Counted from the stretch's first letter, positions 33,907-43,399 are shown. The stretch is DNA of 64,000 nt from Ornithinimicrobium avium (GCF_003351765.1 NZ_CP031229.1:2976001-3040000), one strand, 5' to 3'. Numbers and translations are program-made. The notes: generated from the letters alone by a model not told the origin.

Positions 33907-34638
33907 ATGGGACCTGTGAACCCGGTGACCGAGCTGCGCGCGTTCCTCAACGCCGCGCTCGTCACCAAGGTGCCGCGCCAGCGGCGCGACCCCCCGGGCG
34001 TGCTGCGCCGGCGCCGGATCGTCTCGGCCCTCACCCTGGGCGTCGGTGCGGTGCTGCTCTGGTGGTCGCTGAGCCTGCGTCCCGGAGATCCCCTCTTCTA
34101 CCTCGGCACCGCGGCGCTCGCGCTCACCTGGGCCGCTGGCGCGCTGCTCGCCGGGCCCCTCCACGTCGGTCGGGCGCGCACCCGCGACGGGACGTCCTAC
34201 GCCGTGCCCGTCGTGCAGTCCCTCGCCCTGGGAGCACTGCTGGTCGGGGTGTTCCTGGCCGGTGCGTTCCTGGTCGCGCAGGTGCCGGTGCTGCGGGGAC
34301 CGGTCGACGACCTGCTCGACCACGCGCGCTACGGCTCGCTCCCGCTCGTCCTGGTGCTGACCGCCGGCAACGGGATCGCGGAGGAGGCCTTCTTCCGCGG
34401 TGCCCTCTACTCCGCGATCCCCGAGCGGTGGACGGTCGCGGTGACCACGGCGGTCTACACGCTGACGACCGTCGTGAGCGGCGTGCCCCTGCTCGTCCTC
34501 GCTGCTGCGTCCCTCGGTCTGGTCTGCGGGCTGCAGCGACGCGTGACCGGCGGGGTGCTCGGCCCGGTCATCACCCACGTCACCTGGTCCACCGGAATGC
34601 TCCTGCTCCTCCCACCCATCCTGACCTTCCTGAGGTGA
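33907..34638 (+). CDS. CPBP-family intramembrane metalloprotease
   Basis: A 243-residue membrane protein with about seven hydrophobic segments. The family's first motif EExxxR is present as IAEEAFFRGAL (about residue 160), and the last motif with a His in VITHVTWSTGM. The middle F-x-x-x-H motif is not evident, so activity is likely but not certain. CPBP (Abi/Rce1-like) proteases cleave prenylated or membrane proteins. It starts 33 nt after the LitR-type promoter and is followed 4 bp later by the SDR gene. Confidence 0.8.
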   Translation: MGPVNPVTELRAFLNAALVTKVPRQRRDPPGVLRRRRIVSALTLGVGAVLLWWSLSLRPGDPLFYLGTAALALTWAAGALLAGPLHVGRARTRDGTSYAVPVVQSLALGALLVGVFLAGAFLVAQVPVLRGPVDDLLDHARYGSLPLVLVLTAGNGIAEEAFFRGALYSAIPERWTVAVTTAVYTLTTVVSGVPLLVLAAASLGLVCGLQRRVTGGVLGPVITHVTWSTGMLLLLPPILTFLR

Positions 34639-34642
34639 ACCC

Positions 34643-35656
34643 ATGGAAAACCGCACCGCACTCGTCACCGGCGCCTCCGGCTATGTCGGCGGCCTGCTCG
34701 TCCCGCGCCTCCTCGAGGAGGGCTACGCCGTGCGCGTCCTGACCAGGTCCGGCTCGCTCGACGCGCCCTGGGCGGGGGAGGTGGACGTCCACCAGGGTGA
34801 CGCCTCCGACGCGGACGACCTGCGCTCGGCGCTGCGGGGCGTCCACGTGGCCTACTACCTCATCCACTCGATGGACGGTGGCGACTTCGTCCGACGCGAC
34901 CGGGAGCTGGCGGACGGCTTCGGGCGGGCGGCGGGGGAAGCGGGCGTGGGCCGGATCGTCTACCTGTCGGGCCTGCACCCCGAGGGCGAGGAGCTGTCGA
35001 CGCACCTCGCCTCGCGGGTCGAGGTCGGCGAGATCCTGCTCGCCTCCGGCGTGCCCACGGCCGTTCTGCAGGCGGCGACGGTGATCGGACGAGGCTCGGT
35101 GAGCTTCGAGATGCTCCGTTACCTCACGACGCGGCTCCCGGCGATGGTGGCCCCCAAGTGGCTGCGCAACCGCATCCAGCCGGTCGGGATCGACGACGTG
35201 CTGCACTGGCTGGTGGCGGCGGCGCAGCTGCCCCCGGAGGTGAGCCGGACCTTCGACATCGGCGGACCGGACGTGCTGACCTACGCCGAGATGATGCAGG
35301 CCTTCGCCCAGGAGACCGGGCAGCACCGACGCCTCATCGTGACGCTCCCGGTGATGACGCCCTGGCTCGCGAGCCACTGGGTGGGTCTGGTGACCCCGGT
35401 GGATGCCGGGGTGGCCAAGCCGCTGGTCGGCTCGCTCGTGCACGAGGTCGTGTGCCGCGAGCGCGACCTCGAGGAGCTCGTCGGGGCTCCGCCGGGAGGG
35501 ATCACCCCCTACCGCGAGGCGGTGCGCCGGGCCATGCGCGGCGTGGATCCCGACCCGCACCACGCCGTCGGGGTCCTGTCGGCAGCCACCGTCGCGGCGA
35601 CCCTGGTGCTGGTGGTGGTCGGCCGTCGCCGGAGCCGGCGGACACGGGGCCGCTGA
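34643..35656 (+). CDS. NAD(P)-binding atypical SDR (NmrA/UbiE-linked type)
   Basis: A 337-residue protein with N-terminal Rossmann motif VTGASGYVGGLLVPRL. The segment VAYYLIHSMDGGDFVRRDR is typical of a branch of atypical short-chain dehydrogenases found next to photolyases and LitR-type regulators. A C-terminal hydrophobic helix (about 307-325, VLSAATVAATLVLVVV) suggests membrane association. The catalytic Tyr-x-x-x-Lys is absent. AGGTGA precedes the ATG. Cotranscription with the CPBP gene under the same light-type promoter is likely; substrate unknown. Confidence 0.8.
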   Translation: MENRTALVTGASGYVGGLLVPRLLEEGYAVRVLTRSGSLDAPWAGEVDVHQGDASDADDLRSALRGVHVAYYLIHSMDGGDFVRRDRELADGFGRAAGEAGVGRIVYLSGLHPEGEELSTHLASRVEVGEILLASGVPTAVLQAATVIGRGSVSFEMLRYLTTRLPAMVAPKWLRNRIQPVGIDDVLHWLVAAAQLPPEVSRTFDIGGPDVLTYAEMMQAFAQETGQHRRLIVTLPVMTPWLASHWVGLVTPVDAGVAKPLVGSLVHEVVCRERDLEELVGAPPGGITPYREAVRRAMRGVDPDPHHAVGVLSAATVAATLVLVVVGRRRSRRTRGR

Positions 35657-35760
35657 GCCCGGGAGCCCGTCCTGCCCCGACCGCGTCCGGCGGGAGGTCA
35701 CCCCGGACGACGGTCGAGGTCCGCATGTCCGTCGTCGCACCACGTCGTTAGGCTGGCACC

Positions 35761-37464
35761 ATGGCCGACACCGCGACGACGCACCCGCTCCTGGACCAGC
35801 ACCGGGAGACCCTGGAGACCGCGACGCAGGCACTCCGGGACCGCAGCTACTACAGCCGCTACCCCGAGTCGCCGAGCCCGCGGGTCTACGGCGAGGCGGC
35901 CCCGGAGCGGGGTCAGGCGGCGCACGAGGCCACCCTCAACAAGGACTTCGAGGCGCTCGCCGACCAACCCTCGACCGGCGACACGGTCGGCTCGGAGGTC
36001 AGCCCCTACGGGCCGACGCTCGGCGTGCGCTACCCCCAGCTCGACGTCGCCGCCGCGATCGAGGCAGCCCGCGCGGCGATGCCCGCCTGGCGTGACGCCG
36101 GCGCCGACGTGCGCGCCGCGGTCTGCGTGGAGATCGTCGACCGGATCAACGAGCGCTCCCACGAGATGGCGCACGCCGTCATGCACACCAGCGGTCAGCC
36201 GTTCGTCATGTCCTTCCAGGCCGGCGGTCCGCACGCCCAGGACCGCGCGCTCGAGGCGGTCGTCGCCGCACTCGAGGAGCAGCACCGCATACCCGCGTCC
36301 GTCACCTGGGAGAAGCCGGCCAAGGGCGAGCCGATCCGGATGCAGAAGGACTACCGGGTGGTGCCGCGCGGCGTGGCGCTGGTCATCGGCTGCAACACCT
36401 TCCCGACCTGGAACGCCTACCCGGGCATCTTCGCCAGCCTCGCCACCGGCAACCCGGTCATCATCAAGCCGCACCCGCACGCGGTCCTGCCGCTGGCCCT
36501 CACCGTCGCGATCGCCAGGGACGTGCTCGCCGGTGCGGGCTTCGACAGGGCGCTCGTCCAGCTCGCGCCCGAGGACACCGGCGGCACGCTGGCCAAGGAC
36601 CTCGCGCTGGACCCGGCCGTGAAGATCATCGACTACACCGGCGGGCCCGGCTTCGGCCGCTGGCTGGAGACCGAGGCGGCGGCGCGGGGCAAGCTCGTCT
36701 ACACCGAGAAGGCCGGCCTCAACACCGTCGTCGTCGACTCCACCGACGACCTCAAGGGGATGCTCGGCAACCTGGCCTTCTCCTTCTCCCTCTACTCGGG
36801 CCAGATGTGCACCGCCCCGCAGAACGTCTACGTCCCGCGCACCGGTGTCGACACCGACGAGGGTCACCTGTCCGGCGAGGAGTTCGCAGCCAGGCTCGGC
36901 GAGGCGATCACCCGCTTCACCGCCGACGACGCCCGCGCCGTGGAGGTCCTCGGCGCGACGGTCAACGACGACGTCCGGGGCCGGGCCACCGACCTGCCGG
37001 GGCTCGCCGAACGGCTGGGGGGCACTGTGCTGCTCGACACCCGCGCCGTGACCCACCCGATCTACCCGGACGCGGTGGTGCGCACCCCCGGCCTCGTGGC
37101 GGTCGACGCCGACGACGCCGAGGCCTACACCCAGGAGTGCTTCGGCCCGGTCGCCTTCGTCATCGGCACCGACGACACGGCGCAGTCGCTGCAGATCTTC
37201 ACCGACACCGTCCAGCAGCACGGCGGGATGACCGCGGCCGTCTACTCCACGGACGAGGAGGTCCTCGACGACGCCCGCGACGCCGCGGCCGAGGCCGGGG
37301 TCGCGCTCTCGGAGAACCTCACCGGGCAGATCTTCGTCAACCAGACCGCGGCCTTCTCCGACCTGCACGGCACCGGCGCCAACCCGGCGGCCAACGCGGC
37401 CTACGCCGACGCCGCGTACGTCGCCAACCGGTTCCGGGTCATCACCAGCCGTCGGCACGTCTGA
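35761..37464 (+). CDS. paaN: Phenylacetic acid degradation protein PaaN
   Basis: A 567-residue aldehyde-dehydrogenase-superfamily enzyme. Its long N-terminus (RSYYSRYPESPSPRVYGE) and SPYGPTLGVRYPQ are characteristic of actinobacterial PaaN, thought to oxidise the ring-opened semialdehyde of the phenylacetyl-CoA pathway. The nucleotide-binding region is VALVIGCNTFPTWNAYPGI. The catalytic Cys lies in SGQMCTAPQNVY (about residue 350) and the Glu region in YTEKAGLN. The hydratase domain found in E. coli PaaZ is lacking. TAGGCT ends 6 nt before the ATG, indicating a leaderless single gene, 11 kb away from paaHIK. Confidence 0.9.
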   Translation: MADTATTHPLLDQHRETLETATQALRDRSYYSRYPESPSPRVYGEAAPERGQAAHEATLNKDFEALADQPSTGDTVGSEVSPYGPTLGVRYPQLDVAAAIEAARAAMPAWRDAGADVRAAVCVEIVDRINERSHEMAHAVMHTSGQPFVMSFQAGGPHAQDRALEAVVAALEEQHRIPASVTWEKPAKGEPIRMQKDYRVVPRGVALVIGCNTFPTWNAYPGIFASLATGNPVIIKPHPHAVLPLALTVAIARDVLAGAGFDRALVQLAPEDTGGTLAKDLALDPAVKIIDYTGGPGFGRWLETEAAARGKLVYTEKAGLNTVVVDSTDDLKGMLGNLAFSFSLYSGQMCTAPQNVYVPRTGVDTDEGHLSGEEFAARLGEAITRFTADDARAVEVLGATVNDDVRGRATDLPGLAERLGGTVLLDTRAVTHPIYPDAVVRTPGLVAVDADDAEAYTQECFGPVAFVIGTDDTAQSLQIFTDTVQQHGGMTAAVYSTDEEVLDDARDAAAEAGVALSENLTGQIFVNQTAAFSDLHGTGANPAANAAYADAAYVANRFRVITSRRHV

Positions 37465-37494
37465 GCCGGCACGCTCCGTGACGGGAAGGCAGGT

Positions 37495-38391
37495 ATGACG
37501 ACGGGCCGGGTCCGCGCCCAGGTCCGGTCCGGGGAGCCCGGCGTCGTCGGTCTGGTCGGGCTCGAGCACCTGGGGACGGTCGACGACCCGCCGTTCGGGA
37601 CAGACCCAGCCGTCGAGGCCGCCGAGGGAACGGCGCGACGGGCCGGCCCCGCGGAGGGGCTCGACTCGGCTGCCAAGGCCGTCCTCGAGGTCGTGGACGC
37701 AGCTTTCGCCGCCGGGCACCACCGCGTGGAGGCGGAGGTGCCGCGGGAGCAGGTGGCGCTGCGTCGCGTCCTCCAGCGCGCCGGCCTGCGACCCGAGGGG
37801 GTGGCGAGAGGCCGTGGGAGGGGAGCGGACGGCATACCCGTGGACGTCCTGCGGCTGGCGCGGCTGCGCGACGACCCGCCGCCGGGGACCCACGAGGCGT
37901 TCCTGGCGATGCTGGACGCCTCGCTGCCGACCAAGCGGCTCATCGTGCAGGGTCTGGTCACCGACGGAGCCGGGCGGGTGCTGCTGTGCGAGCTGACCTA
38001 CAAGAAGGACTGGGACCTCGTCGGCGGCGTGGCCGAGCCGGCCGAGTCGCCGGTCGCCTCGCTGCGGCGGGAGGTGTCCGAGGAGCTGGGGCTGGAGCTG
38101 CCGATCGGCGGGCTGGTGGCGGTGGACTGGTTGCCGCCCTACAAGCAGTGGACCGACGCGCTGCTGCTCGTCTTCGACCTCGGGGCCCACCCGGACCTGA
38201 TCGAGCGTGTCACGCTGCAGCCGACCGAGCTGCGCGCGGTGCACTGGTCCACGACCGAGGAGGCCGCCGGGCACGTCGCCCCCTACGTGGCGCGGCTGCT
38301 GACCTCCGTGCTCGCGCGGGACCCGGGGGGTCCGACGCTGTTCCTCGAGGACGGGCTGCCCAGGAAGCGTCCGGGCGGCGCGTCGGCCTGA
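37495..38391 (+). CDS. Nudix hydrolase with GNAT-like N-terminal region
   Basis: A 298-residue protein. Residues about 1-125 resemble part of an acetyltransferase fold (HHRVEAEVPREQVALRRVLQRAG), without a clear acetyl-CoA loop. Residues about 140-270 are a Nudix domain with a perfect box G-x5-E-x7-REVSEELG (GVAEPAESPVASLRREVSEE). Nudix enzymes hydrolyse nucleoside diphosphates linked to other groups; substrate unknown. GGGAAGG precedes the ATG. Ends just before a hairpin terminator. Confidence 0.85.
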   Translation: MTTGRVRAQVRSGEPGVVGLVGLEHLGTVDDPPFGTDPAVEAAEGTARRAGPAEGLDSAAKAVLEVVDAAFAAGHHRVEAEVPREQVALRRVLQRAGLRPEGVARGRGRGADGIPVDVLRLARLRDDPPPGTHEAFLAMLDASLPTKRLIVQGLVTDGAGRVLLCELTYKKDWDLVGGVAEPAESPVASLRREVSEELGLELPIGGLVAVDWLPPYKQWTDALLLVFDLGAHPDLIERVTLQPTELRAVHWSTTEEAAGHVAPYVARLLTSVLARDPGGPTLFLEDGLPRKRPGGASA

Positions 38392-38395
38392 CGGA

Positions 38396-38419
38396 CCGTG
38401 TCTGCCCTGACAGACACGG
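38396..38419 (+). terminator. Hairpin terminator after Nudix gene
   Basis: Arms CCGTGTCTG and CAGACACGG pair perfectly around CCCTGA, 5 bp after the stop codon; the flanking GGACCG/CGGTCC sequence partly extends the pairing. Confidence 0.68.
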
Positions 38420-38449
38420 GGCGGTCCAAGACGCGCTACCTTGCATGGC

Positions 38450-40141
38450 GTGGCCAAGCACAGCAGCCCCACGTCCGTGAACTGGGGCCCCGTCGCGCTC
38501 GTCTCCCTCGTCGTCCTGCTCCTGGTGGTCGGGGGAATCAGCGTGTTCCAGCTCCTCGGCGGCTCCGACGACGACGGGGCGACCGCGGGCGAGACCCCGA
38601 CCACGGACGTCGCGGGCGCCTCGGGCCCGGGGCCGGACGAGGAGGAGCAGACCTCCGAACCGGCCGGGCGGGGCGACCTCGACTGCACCCCCGTGACCGT
38701 CTGGTCGGCCCCCGAGCTGCTGCCGGCCGTGCAGGCGGCCTCGGAGCGGGCCGGCGACGAGTGCTTCAGCTACGCGGTGGTCTCCCGCGAGGCCGCCACC
38801 GCCCAGGCGGCGCTGCGCAGCGGTGAGACGCCCGACGTGTGGGTGGCCGGCTCGTCGGGGTGGCCCGAGCTCATGGCTGCTGAGGGCGTGGACCTGGAGG
38901 TCGGCGACGTCGTGGCCTCCAGCCCGGTCGTCCTCGCCGCGTCCGAGCCGGCCGCCCGGGCCTTGGGCGCGCTCGGCGTGTCAGAGGACACCACGTTCGG
39001 CCAGCTCACCGCCCTGTACCGCGAGGCGGTGGCCTCCGGCGAGGCGCCCGTGACGCTGCGCGTGGGCGACCCCCGCGTGGACCAGGCCTCGATGGCCCTG
39101 CTCGCGGCCGCGGGCGCCGGCCCCGACGGGTGGGCTCAGGCCGGCAGCGACGCGCGCGGCACGCTCGTGCTGCTCGCCCAGACCGCCGTCCAGGGCGACC
39201 CGTTGGTCGCGGTCGCGGCCGACCCCACGACGGTCGTGCCGGTCACGCAGCAGCAGGTGGCCGGCGCCGACCCCGACCTCGGCATCCGGGGACTGCCCTT
39301 CGGGGACGGCGCGAGCGTGGTGCGGATGCCCTTCGTGCGGATCGGCGACGCCGGCTCCCCGCAGGCGGCCGACGCGCTGGAGGAGGCGCTCACCTCCGAG
39401 GACGCCGCCGGCGACATCGAGGACCTCGGCCTGCAGCCCGGCGACGCGGACGGGCAGGAGCCGGACCCGGAGATCACGCAGACGCTGGCGAGGACCTGGA
39501 CCGTCATCGCCCCGCAGTCGCGGATCCTGACGCTCATCGACATCTCCGGCTCGATGGAGGCCGTGGTCGGCGAGGACACCACCCGCATCGACCTCACCCG
39601 GCAGGCGGCGCAGACGGCGCTGTCGGTCGTCCCGGGCCAGACGGCGATCGGGCTGTGGTACTTCGCGACCGCGCTCGACGGCAAGAACGACTACCGCGAC
39701 GTCGTGCGGCTGCGACCCCTCAACGAGGTGGTCCGCAGCGGCGTCACCCAGAAGGACCTGCTCCTCGCCGAGACCGACAAGCTCGACCTGGACATCCTGG
39801 AGGGCGACACCGGTCTGCACGACTCCCTGTGGGCGGCCTACACCGCCATGCAGGAGCGCTACAGCCCCGAGGCGATCAGCTCGGTGCTGCTGCTCACCGA
39901 CGGCATCAACGACGACAGCACCGGCGGCCTGTCCGAGAAGCAGGTGGTCGAGCGGCTCTCGAAGGCACGGGACTCCGGCGACGCTCCCGTCACCGTCGTC
40001 CTCATCGGCGTGGGCCCGGACGTGGACGCCAAGGCGCTGGACCGGCTGGCCAAGGCCGCCGGGGGAGAGTCCCTGGTCATCCGCGACCCGCGCGAGCTGC
40101 CGCAGGTCTTCGTCGACGTGGTGGCCAGCCGCGCCCCGTGA
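38450..40141 (+). CDS. Exported solute-binding plus von Willebrand A domain protein
   Basis: A 563-residue protein anchored by one helix (about 17-35, VALVSLVVLLLVVGGISVF). Then comes an acidic linker and an extracellular solute-binding-like domain (about 75-335, with VTVWSAPELLPAV and TPDVWVAGSS). The C-terminal VWA domain (about 355-560) has an intact MIDAS start DISGSME for Mg-dependent ligand binding. The combination is widespread in actinobacteria and its function is unknown; adhesion or cell-wall ligand sensing is plausible. GTG at 38450 is preferred over a TTG three codons earlier. Confidence 0.82.
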   Translation: MAKHSSPTSVNWGPVALVSLVVLLLVVGGISVFQLLGGSDDDGATAGETPTTDVAGASGPGPDEEEQTSEPAGRGDLDCTPVTVWSAPELLPAVQAASERAGDECFSYAVVSREAATAQAALRSGETPDVWVAGSSGWPELMAAEGVDLEVGDVVASSPVVLAASEPAARALGALGVSEDTTFGQLTALYREAVASGEAPVTLRVGDPRVDQASMALLAAAGAGPDGWAQAGSDARGTLVLLAQTAVQGDPLVAVAADPTTVVPVTQQQVAGADPDLGIRGLPFGDGASVVRMPFVRIGDAGSPQAADALEEALTSEDAAGDIEDLGLQPGDADGQEPDPEITQTLARTWTVIAPQSRILTLIDISGSMEAVVGEDTTRIDLTRQAAQTALSVVPGQTAIGLWYFATALDGKNDYRDVVRLRPLNEVVRSGVTQKDLLLAETDKLDLDILEGDTGLHDSLWAAYTAMQERYSPEAISSVLLLTDGINDDSTGGLSEKQVVERLSKARDSGDAPVTVVLIGVGPDVDAKALDRLAKAAGGESLVIRDPRELPQVFVDVVASRAP

Positions 40142-40178
40142 CGTGAGGACCGTCGGGGCCGGTGGCAGGATGCCGGGC

Positions 40179-41210
40179 ATGAGCATCGACGCCCGGCACG
40201 TCCCCACCGACCGCCTGAACACCTTCGTCCGGGAGGCCGGTGACCCCGCCTCGCCGACGCTGCTGCTGGTCCAGGGCAACGTCAGCTCCTCGGTCTTCTT
40301 CGAGGAGCTGATGACCGACCTCGCGGGCGACTTCCACGTGATCGCGCCCGACTTCCGGGGCTACGGCGACTCCGAGCGGGCGACGATCGACGCCACCCGC
40401 GGCGTGGCGGACCTCTCCGACGACGTCGCGGCGCTGCTCGACGCGATGGGCATCGAGGGGCCGGTCGACGCGCTGGGCTGGTCGGCGGGCGGCAACGTCG
40501 TGCTGCAGCTGGCGATCGACCACCCCGGAAGGGTGCGCCGTCTCGTCCTGGAGGCGGCCGGCAGCCCCTACGGGTTCGGCGGGTCGACCGGGCTGGACGG
40601 ACGGCCGGTCGCGGCGGACTTCGCCGGCTCCGGCGGCGGCACCGCCAACCCCGACTTCTGCGCGGCGCTGGCCGCGGGCGACCGGGGGGAGCGGCCGACC
40701 AGCCCGCGCACCACGCTGCGGTCCTTCTACGTCCGGCCGGGCTTCACCTTCGACCCGCAGCTGGAGGAGAAGTACCTCGACGGCATGCTCAAGACCTCCG
40801 TCGGCGACGACGTCTACCCCGGCGACCGCACCAGCTCGGCCAACTGGCCGGGGGTGGCCCCCGGCACCACCGGCATGAACAACGCGCTGTCGCCGAAGTA
40901 CCTCGACCAGTCCGGCTTCGCCGACCTCGACCGGGTGCCGCCGGTGCTGTGGATCCGCGGCGACGCCGACCAGATCGTCTCCGACACCTCGATGTTCGAC
41001 CTGGCCCAGCTGGGCAAGCTCGGCGTGGTCCCGGGCTACCCGGGGGAGGAGGTGTGCCCCACCCAGCCGATGGTCTCCCAGCTGCGCGCCGTCCTGAAGG
41101 CTGGCGGCGGGCAGGTCACCGAGATCGTCTACGCGGAGTGCGGGCACAGCCCGCACCTGGAGCACCCCGGGCGGTTCGCCACCGACCTGCGGGAGTTCCT
41201 GACGCGCTAG
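40179..41210 (+). CDS. Alpha/beta-fold hydrolase
   Basis: A 343-residue serine hydrolase. The nucleophile elbow is LGWSAGGNVV (Ser about 104), the acid lies in WIRGDADQIV and the His in AECGHSPHLEHP, giving a full triad. The oxyanion-hole region is VQGNVSSSVFFEEL. An insertion of about 90 residues between strands (EEKYLDGMLKTSVGDDVYPGD region) forms a long cap, probably setting substrate range. CAGGAT ends 7 nt before the ATG at 40179, so the gene is probably leaderless. Substrate unknown. A 52-bp tandem repeat follows it. Confidence 0.85.
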   Translation: MSIDARHVPTDRLNTFVREAGDPASPTLLLVQGNVSSSVFFEELMTDLAGDFHVIAPDFRGYGDSERATIDATRGVADLSDDVAALLDAMGIEGPVDALGWSAGGNVVLQLAIDHPGRVRRLVLEAAGSPYGFGGSTGLDGRPVAADFAGSGGGTANPDFCAALAAGDRGERPTSPRTTLRSFYVRPGFTFDPQLEEKYLDGMLKTSVGDDVYPGDRTSSANWPGVAPGTTGMNNALSPKYLDQSGFADLDRVPPVLWIRGDADQIVSDTSMFDLAQLGKLGVVPGYPGEEVCPTQPMVSQLRAVLKAGGGQVTEIVYAECGHSPHLEHPGRFATDLREFLTR

Positions 41211-41224
41211 GCCTCGTGCTCGAA

Positions 41225-41340
41225 CCACTCACCTGAGTGGGGTGCGCACGCGTTCGGCGGGTATGCCGTGCTGGACCCACTCACGTGAGTGGGGTGCGCA
41301 CGCGTTCGGCGGGTATGCCGTGCTGGACCCACTCACGTGC
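41225..41340. repeat. 52-bp tandem palindromic repeat array A
   Basis: Two full units (from 41225 and 41277) and a partial third (41329) with period 52. Each unit starts with CCACTCACGTGAGTGG, a perfect 16-bp palindrome (one mismatch in the first unit), and contains GCACGCG and GGGTATGCCGTGC. It fills the gap between two convergent genes. Array B at 51556 has the same period and layout. Confidence 0.88.
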
Positions 41341-41365
41341 GCGGGTCGGGCACAGCGGCTGCGGC

Positions 41366-42085
41366 TCAGGCCGGCAGCGGCGTGGCCAGCATCGTGTCCA
41401 GCGCGATCGTCACCATGTCGCCGAAGGTCTGCTCCCGCTCCCGGGCGCTGGTCTCCTCGCCGGTGATGATGTGGTCGGACACGGTCATCACGCCGAGCGC
41501 CCGGCGGCCGTGCCGGGCGGCGAGGGTGTAGATCTCCGCAGCCTCCATCTCGACCGCGACGACGCCGTACTCGACGACCTTCTGGGTCAGCTCCGGCCGC
41601 GCGTGGTAGAAGCTGTCCGAGCTGAAGACGGTGCCGACCAGGTGCGGCGCGCCCGCCTTCTCGGCCGCCTCGACGGCGTGGCGCAGCAGCCCGAAGTCGG
41701 CGACGGCCGGGTAGTGGTAGCCCTGGAAGCGGATCGTGTTCATCGAGCTGTCGGTCGCGGCCGCCTGGGCGATGACGACGTCGCGCACGGCCAGCCGCTC
41801 GCTCAGCGCGCCGCAGGAACCGACGCGCACGAGCTGCTGCACGTCATACTCGCTGATCAGCTCGTTGACGTAGATCGAGGCGGACGGCTGCCCCATACCC
41901 GTCCCCTGCACGGACACGCGCTCGCCGTGGTAGGTGCCGGTGAAGCCGAGCATGCCGCGCACCTGGCTGTAGCACTCGGCATCCTCGAGGAAGGTCTCGG
42001 CGATCCAGCGTGCCCGCAGGGGGTCGCCGGGCAGGAGGACGCGGGGGGCGATCTGGCCGGGCTCGGCGGCGATGTGGGTGCTCAC
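41366..42085 (-). CDS. deoD: Purine nucleoside phosphorylase, DeoD type
   Basis: A 239-residue hexameric-type phosphorylase that splits purine (deoxy)nucleosides with phosphate to base and (deoxy)ribose-1-phosphate. Phosphate and ribose contacts are visible in LLPGDPLRARWIAE, VRVGSCGAL, and VAVEMEAAEIYTLAARHG, and the catalytic Asp in MTVSDHIITGEE. The GTG at 42085 is chosen (VSTHIAAEPGQ); a TTG three codons upstream is less likely. Single gene; purine salvage in the cytoplasm. Confidence 0.93.
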   Translation of the reverse strand: MSTHIAAEPGQIAPRVLLPGDPLRARWIAETFLEDAECYSQVRGMLGFTGTYHGERVSVQGTGMGQPSASIYVNELISEYDVQQLVRVGSCGALSERLAVRDVVIAQAAATDSSMNTIRFQGYHYPAVADFGLLRHAVEAAEKAGAPHLVGTVFSSDSFYHARPELTQKVVEYGVVAVEMEAAEIYTLAARHGRRALGVMTVSDHIITGEETSAREREQTFGDMVTIALDTMLATPLPA

Positions 42086-42124
42086 GGGGGACAAGGGTAT
42101 GCGGTGCGCGCGTCGCCGCCGTCG

Positions 42125-43399
42125 TCAGCCGGTCCCCGCTGTCACCCGGAGCAGGACGTCGTCCTCGCCGTCGGAGGAGGTGACCCACAGCGCGCCGTCG
42201 GCGTCGAGGGTGAGCGAGCGCAGGCGCCCGTAGGTTCCCTCGAGCTCGGGCACGCGGACGCTGCCGGTGATCTCCCGCTCGTCGACGAGGAAGACGGTGA
42301 CGCCGCTGCCCTTGAGCTCGGCGACGGCGAGCGCGCCGTCCCAGGTGCCCCACTGCTCGCCCTGCAGGAAGGTCGCGCCGCTGGTGGCGTGGGTGGGGGA
42401 ACCGCTGCTCCAGACGGCCTCGACCGCGTCGGGGAAGCGCTCCAGGTTGGTCATCGGCACCGACTCGTCGTAGCCGGGCGTCGGGTCCCAGCCGTAGTTG
42501 GCGCCGGGCTTCAGGATGTTGACCTCGTCGTCAACGGCCGGCCCGTGCTCCACCGACCACAGCCGGTCGTTGCCGGGCTGGAGCGCCAGCCCCTGCACGT
42601 TGCGGTGGCCGTAGGTGAGGATCCGCGGATCGGCGCCCTCGACGTGGCCCTCGGGCGCCGCCGGGTCGCCGTCGGCCGTGAGCTGCAGCACCTTGCCGCC
42701 GAGGGACTGCAGGTCCTGAGGGTTGCTGCCCTCGGCGGCGTCACCGGTGCCCACGAGCAGCTGCCCCTCCGGTGTGAACAGCAGACGGCAGCCGGAGTGC
42801 CGACCGGTGCTCAGCGGCATGCCGGCCACCACCACACCGTCCCGGCTCGCCCTGGTCACGTCCTCGTCGAGCGTCCAGCGGGTGACGCGCACGTCAGGGT
42901 GCTCGCCAGCGGGCTGGGCGGCGTGGCAGACGAAGATCGTGCGGTCCTGCTCGAAGTCCGGCGAGACGGCCAGGCTCATGAGTCCCGCCTCGCTGCCGAC
43001 GAAGAGCTCGGGCAGGTCGAGCGCGACCTCGCGGGGCTCGGCGGAGCCGGGGTCCTCGACGGCGTCGTCGAGCGCGAGCAGCCGGCCGCCCCGCTCGGTG
43101 ACCAGAGCCGTGCCGTCGGGCAGGAACTGTACGTCCCACGGCAGGCTTAGCCCGTCGGCGACCACCTGGACCCGGACGGTCGGCTCGGTGGCCGGTGCAG
43201 CCTCGGTCGGGCTGCTTGTGGCCGCCTCGCTGGTCGCGGTGCCGGCATCGGCAGGGGCGGCGGTCGTCGTGCTCGTCGCGGTCGTCACGTCGGTGGGCGG
43301 CGCGCTCCGGGGATCGTCGCCGTCGCTCCCGCCCGAGCATGCGGTGAGGACCAGGCACCCCACCGCCGCTGTGCTCAGCGTCCGGGTCGGCCGTCCCAT
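42125..43399 (-). CDS. PQQ-type glucose/sorbosone dehydrogenase-like lipoprotein
   Basis: A 424-residue exported protein. The signal ends in a lipobox (VLTACSGG, Cys at about 21), so it is membrane-anchored outside, followed by a Thr/Ala-rich linker. The catalytic domain is a six-bladed propeller of the GSDH family: GLSLPWDVQFLPDG, VTERGGRLL, LLVGTGDAAEGSNPQDL, YGHRNVQGLALQPG and EHGP. It would oxidise an aldose or a polymer end using a quinone cofactor; substrate unknown. ATG at 43399. Confidence 0.85.
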   Translation of the reverse strand: MGRPTRTLSTAAVGCLVLTACSGGSDGDDPRSAPPTDVTTATSTTTAAPADAGTATSEAATSSPTEAAPATEPTVRVQVVADGLSLPWDVQFLPDGTALVTERGGRLLALDDAVEDPGSAEPREVALDLPELFVGSEAGLMSLAVSPDFEQDRTIFVCHAAQPAGEHPDVRVTRWTLDEDVTRASRDGVVVAGMPLSTGRHSGCRLLFTPEGQLLVGTGDAAEGSNPQDLQSLGGKVLQLTADGDPAAPEGHVEGADPRILTYGHRNVQGLALQPGNDRLWSVEHGPAVDDEVNILKPGANYGWDPTPGYDESVPMTNLERFPDAVEAVWSSGSPTHATSGATFLQGEQWGTWDGALAVAELKGSGVTVFLVDEREITGSVRVPELEGTYGRLRSLTLDADGALWVTSSDGEDDVLLRVTAGTG

